Shown: one piece after another, positions 34,517-39,044 of the stretch
How positions within the stretch are numbered: the stretch's first letter is position 1
Layout: the number at the start of each line of letters is the position of its first letter
Assembly: GCA_018894615.1 (NCBI GenBank)
Contig: JAHIPL010000254.1
Location: forward strand, 1 to 39,044
DNA: 39,044 bases
Reading direction: 5' to 3'
From: Acidobacteriota bacterium
Lineage (GTDB): Bacteria; Acidobacteriota; Aminicenantia; Aminicenantales; Aminicenantaceae
Position numbers and translations under genes: made by a program
Notes under the pieces: generated by a model
What the model saw: only the letters and a program-made list of their open reading frames with translations
Database searches by the model: none
What the model was told of the DNA's origin: nothing

Positions 34517-35408
34517 TCACGGCTCTCTCTTCCATCTGTTTGAATGTGGAAATGAGCTTGGCGGACTTTACAATGGTCATGTTTCCCTTGTACTCCCCGT
34601 TTGATACGACGATGGGGCCGAGGGCGCAGGCGCCCAGACAGGCCACCGTTTCCAGGGTGAACTGCCTGTCCTCGGATGTTTCGCCGGCTTTGATGTCCAG
34701 GGCCCGCTCAAGCTCCTCCAGAATGCGGGGAGCGCCCCGGACATGGCAGGCCGTGCCTATGCAGACCGTGATGATGTGCCGGCCTCTCGGTTTGAGGCTG
34801 AATGCCTTGTAGAAGGTGACGATGTTGTAGATCCGGCTGGGCGGGATGTCCATAGCCAGCGCCACATGATTCAGAATGTGTTCGGGCAGATAATTGAAGG
34901 TGTCATGGATTTCCTGGAGGATGGATACGATCGATCCTCCATTCTTCCGGTGCGGTTCCAGGATGGCATCGATCTTTTGCCTCTCCTCATCGGTCAGATC
35001 GGGAGGTGAATAAGCCTTCTGTTCAAAATGGGGGGTGTTCCGGACCGGGCAGTTAGCCACACAGAGCCCGCATCCCGTGCATTTTTCGGCATCCACGAAT
35101 CGCGGCAGCTGCTCCACTCTGACCTTGAATTGTCCCGGTTCCCCTTCACAGGACTTGACGTCGGCCAGGGTGATGATCTCGATGTTGCGGTGCCGGCCGC
35201 ACTCGACCAGCTTGGGAGACATGATGCACATGGAGCAGTCATTTGTGGGAAAGGTTTTGTCCAGAGCGGCCATCGTGCCGCCGATGGCGGGGGAGGAGTC
35301 CACCAGGTAGACTTTGAATCCGGCCTCCGCCAGATCCAGTGCGGACTGCATGCCGCCGATGCCGCCACCGACGACAAGGACGGATCCGATCGTGTGTTCG
35401 TTGTTCAT
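34509..35408 (-). CDS. HdrA N-terminal part fused to NuoE
   Basis: This 299-residue protein has two parts. Residues 1-125 are the front of HdrA: the FAD-binding GGGIGGMQSALDLAEAGF (14-31), the CSMCIMSPKL loop (C58, C61) and one ferredoxin cluster CTGCGLCVANC (110-120). Sequence then stops matching HdrA. Residues ~135-299 are NuoE (24-kDa type), with the [2Fe-2S] ligands C216, C221, C257 and C261 and the FYKAFSL segment. The start is ATG 35408, overlapping the hdrB stop (ATGA). The missing remainder of this HdrA is present in the NuoG fusion downstream, so the two should reassemble through NuoEFG. Confidence 0.88.
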   Translation of the reverse strand: MNNEHTIGSVLVVGGGIGGMQSALDLAEAGFKVYLVDSSPAIGGTMAALDKTFPTNDCSMCIMSPKLVECGRHRNIEIITLADVKSCEGEPGQFKVRVEQLPRFVDAEKCTGCGLCVANCPVRNTPHFEQKAYSPPDLTDEERQKIDAILEPHRKNGGSIVSILQEIHDTFNYLPEHILNHVALAMDIPPSRIYNIVTFYKAFSLKPRGRHIITVCIGTACHVRGAPRILEELERALDIKAGETSEDRQFTLETVACLGACALGPIVVSNGEYKGNMTIVKSAKLISTFKQMEERAVNE

Positions 35409-36250
35409 GGGGTCAACCTCAGACTGTCCATCAGGGGAGACGGGTCCTGAAAATGTTTTTTGATCCAATGCCCGAAGTCCTTGATCCCCAGAGCCAGTCC
35501 CAGGAGTTCGGTCAGATAAAACACGGGAAACTTTTTTGTCTGCCGCATGTCAAGATTTTCAAAGCAGAGCGGACAGAGGGAAACCACGGCTTGAGCACCG
35601 GCCTCCTGCGCCGATTCGATGATGCGGTCGACGAGCGAACGGACGATGCCTCCGTGTACGAGGGACAGGCTTCCTCCGCAGCACTCCGCCGTGTGAGACC
35701 AGCGGACGGATTCCCCGCCCATCGCTTCAACAACGGTTTCCATGGACTGGGGGTGTTCCGGATGATCGAAACAGGTGACGTCCGGAGGGCGGACCAGCAG
35801 ACAGCCGTAATAACAGGCGACCTTCAATCCTTTGAGAGGGATTTTGATCTCGGTCCTGAGCCGGTCGAGCCCTACCCTCTCCTGAAGCAGTTCGATCATG
35901 TTCAGCACGGCCGGGGATTTCCGCCCGTCGTAGTCGATCACATCCCGCATTTTATCTCTGACCTCTTCCCTGGTTTCAAGGGCGTGGCGGGCTGCCTTCA
36001 GGCGGTTATAGCAGGCCGCGCAGGGAACGAGAAGGTCAAGATCTTTTTCGGCCGCAATCTTCAGATTCTGGGCGGGCAGGGCGATATGAAGGACTTCATC
36101 CAGGCTGTGCCCGGAAGAAGCACCGCAGCAGATCCAGTCCTCGAGTTCCATGAGTTCGATCCCCAGCGCAGCGCAGACGGCCCGGGTGGTGATGTCGTAT
36201 TCGCTGGAGCTTCCCTGAAGAGAGCAGCCCGGATAATAGCTGAGATTCAC
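35405..36250 (-). CDS. hdrB: Heterodisulfide-reductase subunit B (HdrB)
   Basis: This 281-residue protein has two complete CCG domains of the CX31-39CCX34-36CxxC type: C9, C41-C42, C77/C80 and C150, C190-C191, C226/C229. In methanogens each binds a non-cubane [4Fe-4S] cluster that cleaves the CoM-S-S-CoB disulfide. In bacteria the physiological disulfide is generally unknown. The start is GTG, overlapping the hdrC TGA (GTGA), with AGGAGG upstream. It is strictly coupled to hdrC and to the HdrA-NuoE gene. Confidence 0.94.
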   Translation of the reverse strand: MNLSYYPGCSLQGSSSEYDITTRAVCAALGIELMELEDWICCGASSGHSLDEVLHIALPAQNLKIAAEKDLDLLVPCAACYNRLKAARHALETREEVRDKMRDVIDYDGRKSPAVLNMIELLQERVGLDRLRTEIKIPLKGLKVACYYGCLLVRPPDVTCFDHPEHPQSMETVVEAMGGESVRWSHTAECCGGSLSLVHGGIVRSLVDRIIESAQEAGAQAVVSLCPLCFENLDMRQTKKFPVFYLTELLGLALGIKDFGHWIKKHFQDPSPLMDSLRLTP

Positions 36251-36792
36251 GTCCGCCTCCTTGCCTTCTCGAACAGGTTTCTGAGCATTCGCTTGTTTTT
36301 TATTTTTTTAGGGAAAAGGGATAGTTTCCCTCTGCGGAACATCTCAATTCCCAGTTTCATATCATTGAAGAGACCGCCGCTCTTCAGTCGGATGCCCAGG
36401 ATAAGGCTGAGCTCATGCATACGCCCCCGCTTTTGGACGCCGGCGAGAAAAGACTTGTGAAGAGCGATAACGGATTTTTCGCGGCTTCGGACTCCCTTTT
36501 CGGCCGCTTCCCGTTTGAGTGCATCCAGAACGGCGGAAGTGGCGATGTCATTTGGGCAGCGGACGGCGCAGGTCTCACATCCCACGCACAGCCAGATGGC
36601 TGAACTGCCCAGGATGCTCCTGTCCCCGTATTGAATCATCCGGTGCACGGCGTTGGGCACAAAATCCATATGCTCCGCCACCGGGCATCCTGCCGTGCAC
36701 TTTCCGCACTGGTAGCAGGAGGCGACATCCTGGCCGCTGGCCTCGCTGATCTGCTTAATAAAGGGGCGTGTTTCCGTAACATTCATGCGCAT
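36247..36792 (-). CDS. hdrC: Heterodisulfide-reductase subunit C (HdrC)
   Basis: This ~181-residue protein carries two [4Fe-4S] motifs, CYQCGKCTAGCPVAEHMD and CVGCETCAVRCPNDIAT, which wire HdrA to HdrB. The basic C-terminal tail (KIKNKRMLRNLFEKARRR) may dock to a partner. There are no membrane helices, so it is a soluble HdrC and not a DsrMK-type membrane subunit. ATG 36792 is favoured by AAGGA 8 nt upstream; in-frame ATGs exist at 36801 and 36786. Confidence 0.92.
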   Translation of the reverse strand: MRMNVTETRPFIKQISEASGQDVASCYQCGKCTAGCPVAEHMDFVPNAVHRMIQYGDRSILGSSAIWLCVGCETCAVRCPNDIATSAVLDALKREAAEKGVRSREKSVIALHKSFLAGVQKRGRMHELSLILGIRLKSGGLFNDMKLGIEMFRRGKLSLFPKKIKNKRMLRNLFEKARRRT

Positions 36793-36809
36793 CGATCTCA
36801 TCCTTCAAA

Positions 36810-38759
36810 TTAATCCTTCAAAACAGCGTCGATCATATTCATGATCTGATTTTTTGTAAAATTCTGCTGCTGTGTGGCCCCGTTGGGACAGGCGACGGCG
36901 CAGGCGCCGCAGCCCTGGCAGAGAGCGGCGATGACCTCCGCCTTCTGTGTCCATGGATTGATCCGACGGGAATCGTAGGGGCAGGACGTGACGCACACAC
37001 CGCATCCGCTGCAGAAATCTTCATCCACCCGGACGATGATGGGCTCCTGATAGATGAATTCCGCCGAGAAGAGTGCAATCACCTTTCCGGAGGCGCCCAA
37101 GGCATGGGTGATTGATTCCGGGATGTCTCTCGGCGATTGTGCGCACCCTGCCAGATAAACGCCAAGGGAAGCGCTCTCCACCGGCCGGAGCTTGGGATGG
37201 ATTTCAGCAAAAAATCCGTTTTCATCGGTGGCAACTTTCAGTTTTTTTGCCAGATCATCGGAGCCTCGGTTTGGAATGAGAGGTGTCGTCAGAACGACAA
37301 GATCGGCATCGATTTCGATTTCGTGTCCGCTCAGTTCATCCCTTCCCCAGACCTTCATGGCGCCGTTTTCGGAAAAAAACCGGCTGACGTCGCCTCTAAG
37401 GTAAATGATCTGGTTGTCGGTGATTGAGTCCTGAACGTATTCCTCAAATCCTTTTCCTCCGGCCCGGATATGGGAGTAAAAGATGTAGGCCTCCCCCTGA
37501 GGTGTGATTTCCTTGAAAAATTTGGCCTGTTTGGCGGTCGTCATGCAGCATATGCGGGAGCAGTACGGAACCCCTTTATCCTTATCTCGAGATCCGGCGC
37601 ATTGTACAAAAACAATGCTCTCCACCGCCTTCCCGTCCGACGGCCGCTTGATAAGGTCACCGGTCCGCTCCTGTTCGGCCAGTATCCGTTCAAAGGCGAA
37701 TCCGTCAATCATGTCGGGAAGTCCGTGGACGTCGATATCTTTCACCCCGGTCTTCGGAAACGGTCTGAATCCCGTCGCGATAATGACCGCCCCGAATTCC
37801 TCTTCCACAAACTGATCCGTTTGCTTGAAGTCGATCGCTTTTTCCCGACAGGCGTCCGCACACCGGCTGCATCCGTCACTGGAGTGGGTGCAGGACATGT
37901 TATCGATGACGGCCACAGCCGGCAGGGAGGGGACATCGGGAATGTGGATCGCGGCGCGGGGCCCGAACAGCGTATCTTCAATCTCTGAGACATGCACGGG
38001 ACACACGCTCAGGCAGTCTCCGCAGCCGTTGCAGCGATTTGTGTCGATAAAATCCGCCTTTTGTCGGATTTTGACTTCAAAGTTGCCGATATATCCGCTG
38101 AACTCATCGATTTCCGAGTGAGTGAGAACCTTAATTTTTGGATGAGAGAAAGCGTCGACGATTTTTGAAGAGAGAAGACAGGCGGAACCGTCCTTAATGT
38201 GATACGTCGAAGCCAGCCTCAGCATGTTGCCTCCGAGGACGGATTCCCGCTCGACGAGGACCACATCGTGACCGCTGCCGGCGATACTCAGGGCCGCCTC
38301 GATTCCGCTTATCCCGCCTCCGATCACGAGCGCTTTTTTGATGACCGGGACCTCGATCGGGATGAGCGGTTCGTTGAGTCGGATTTTTTCAACCAGGGAG
38401 GCGATGATATCGGCGGCTTTGGCTGTTGCCTTGTCCCTGTCTTTGTGGACCCAGCTGCAGTGTTCCCTGATATTGGCGATTTCACATCGATAGGGATTGA
38501 GACCAGCGGCTGTGCAGGTGTTCCGAAAGGTGGATTCGTGCAGCCGGGGGGAGCAGGCCGCGATGACAACACCATCCAGTTCCTGGTTCTTGACGGCCTC
38601 ATGGACAAGCTTCTGTCCCGGATCGGAGCACATGTATTTGTATTCGACGGAATAGACCACATCGGGATAAAACCCGGCGGCATCGATCAGTTTCTCGATA
38701 TCGACCGTTCGGGCGATATTATGTCCGCACCAGCAGACGAACACACCAATTCGTGACAT
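36810..38759 (-). CDS. hdrA: Heterodisulfide-reductase subunit A (HdrA), complete
   Basis: This 649-residue cytosolic flavoprotein is the electron-bifurcating core of Hdr complexes. The N-terminal domain has VFVCWCGHNIA and AACSPRLHE, the FAD site is VIGGGISGIEAALS (about 145-158), the first ferredoxin is CNGCGDCLSVC, then CSRCADAC, CAGSRD and LAGCAQSPRDIPES. Two C-terminal clusters (CSGCGVCVTSC, CQGCGACAVAC) form the exit wire. It is the first gene of the operon, behind a ~190-nt leader. ATG 38759 is chosen over a TTG 18 bp upstream, with AAAGGA as ribosome site. Confidence 0.94.
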   Translation of the reverse strand: MSRIGVFVCWCGHNIARTVDIEKLIDAAGFYPDVVYSVEYKYMCSDPGQKLVHEAVKNQELDGVVIAACSPRLHESTFRNTCTAAGLNPYRCEIANIREHCSWVHKDRDKATAKAADIIASLVEKIRLNEPLIPIEVPVIKKALVIGGGISGIEAALSIAGSGHDVVLVERESVLGGNMLRLASTYHIKDGSACLLSSKIVDAFSHPKIKVLTHSEIDEFSGYIGNFEVKIRQKADFIDTNRCNGCGDCLSVCPVHVSEIEDTLFGPRAAIHIPDVPSLPAVAVIDNMSCTHSSDGCSRCADACREKAIDFKQTDQFVEEEFGAVIIATGFRPFPKTGVKDIDVHGLPDMIDGFAFERILAEQERTGDLIKRPSDGKAVESIVFVQCAGSRDKDKGVPYCSRICCMTTAKQAKFFKEITPQGEAYIFYSHIRAGGKGFEEYVQDSITDNQIIYLRGDVSRFFSENGAMKVWGRDELSGHEIEIDADLVVLTTPLIPNRGSDDLAKKLKVATDENGFFAEIHPKLRPVESASLGVYLAGCAQSPRDIPESITHALGASGKVIALFSAEFIYQEPIIVRVDEDFCSGCGVCVTSCPYDSRRINPWTQKAEVIAALCQGCGACAVACPNGATQQQNFTKNQIMNMIDAVLKD

Positions 38760-38815
38760 GAAAATGTTTCCTTTCAAGCCTAAACAAAAGCAACCCCCAC
38801 CCCGAAAACAAAGGG

Positions 38816-38888
38816 AAAAAGCCGGCTCCGCGGGAGGGGAGGGTTTTACTGGAAATAAAGGGATTTAAAGAGTGAAACCGGACCGGCT
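38816..38888 (-). promoter_or_regulatory. Long-range hairpin in the hdr operon leader (possible attenuator)
   Basis: On the minus strand AGCCGGTCC (38888-38880) can pair with GGAGCCGGCT (38829-38820) with one bulged G. The loop is about 50 nt and TTTTTCCC follows. The U run is short. It could be a weak attenuator or simply a structured leader. I recognise no known riboswitch class. Confidence 0.3.
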
Positions 38889-38954
38889 GAAGACAGAGAG
38901 TGCCACTCAAATGCGGGTTTGTGTAGAGTGTCTCCAATTCTTTCAAGCATTGTC

Positions 38955-38983
38955 ATGCTAGGAAAATATAAATTCTTTGTCAA
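38955..38983 (-). promoter_or_regulatory. Promoter of the hdr-nuo operon
   Basis: On the minus strand TTGACA (38983-38978), exactly 17 nt and TAGCAT (38960-38955) are present. The -35 region and upstream DNA (38984-39044) are very AT-rich, as in strong promoters. The start of transcription would be near 38948, leaving a leader of about 190 nt before hdrA. Confidence 0.72.
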
Positions 38984-39044
38984 TAAAATATTGGGATAAT
39001 AAATAAAAAACACGTTATGAATGTCTATAAATTATAATCACAGA

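Overview
The window reads like a chromosomal segment of a moderately GC-rich, free-living anaerobic bacterium. The evidence is an iron-sulfur/flavin electron-transfer operon (HdrABC, NuoEFG-type subunits, MvhD, FrhB-like), a radical-SAM PflX protein, rubredoxin/FTR redox proteins, and no respiratory or photosynthetic genes. The gene mix (stand-alone PGI of the transaldolase-PGI fusion type, DUF3014 and DUF4097 proteins, MerR-tRNA-Pro-surE order, kinase-panB-panC) fits an Acidobacteriota/Aminicenantes-like or deltaproteobacteria-like lineage. That placement is inference. I saw no phage, insertion sequence, CRISPR array or rRNA.

Layout. 1-1344: end of a secreted or membrane repeat protein, then a strong terminator. 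1421-2990 (minus): a PLP decarboxylase overlapping a frameshifted signal-peptide remnant. 3086-4832: promoter, short upstream ORF and glucose-6-phosphate isomerase. 4849-7059 (minus): TauE/SafE permease and a PurF-like protein without glutaminase residues. 7235-8851: DUF4097 and DUF3014 envelope proteins. 8871-11959 (minus): PflX, YqaA/DedA, SurE, tRNA-Pro(GGG) and a MerR-like regulator. 12104-13429: RarA. 13444-13608 (minus): a 54-residue CxxC protein. 13718-15702: a PQQ-like lipoprotein with an AT-rich second half, and an HD protein. 15805-18983: two aldehyde dehydrogenases (ALDH4/PruA and ALDH7 types). 19195-22001: PspC, a nucleoside-kinase homologue with a degenerate P-loop, PanB and PanC. 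22093-22959 (minus): a small redox cluster (20-residue half-rubredoxin, rubredoxin-FTR beta fusion, CPHC thioredoxin-like protein). 23020-27772 (minus): GuaB, SecA and a GNAT acetyltransferase.

27845-38983 (minus) is the most striking part. One eight-gene operon starts at a consensus promoter (TTGACA-N17-TAGCAT) and runs hdrA, hdrC, hdrB, [HdrA N-part]-NuoE, NuoF, NuoG-[HdrA C-part]-[second HdrA], mvhD, frhB-like. Several junctions are coupled by 4-bp start/stop overlaps. One HdrA copy appears cut into two complementary pieces: the FAD-binding front with its first ferredoxin cluster is fused to NuoE, and the remainder is fused behind NuoG. With NuoF this predicts a soluble NADH-linked, flavin-based electron bifurcating or confurcating heterodisulfide-reductase-type complex. 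No hydrogenase genes lie in the window.

Sigma70-type promoters with 16-18 bp spacers can be read before pgi, tRNA-Pro, the MerR-like gene, secA, the GNAT gene and the hdr operon. Several genes (secA, rarA, the kinase homologue, the PQQ lipoprotein) have a -10 element 5-12 nt before the start codon and no Shine-Dalgarno sequence, which suggests leaderless or nearly leaderless mRNAs.
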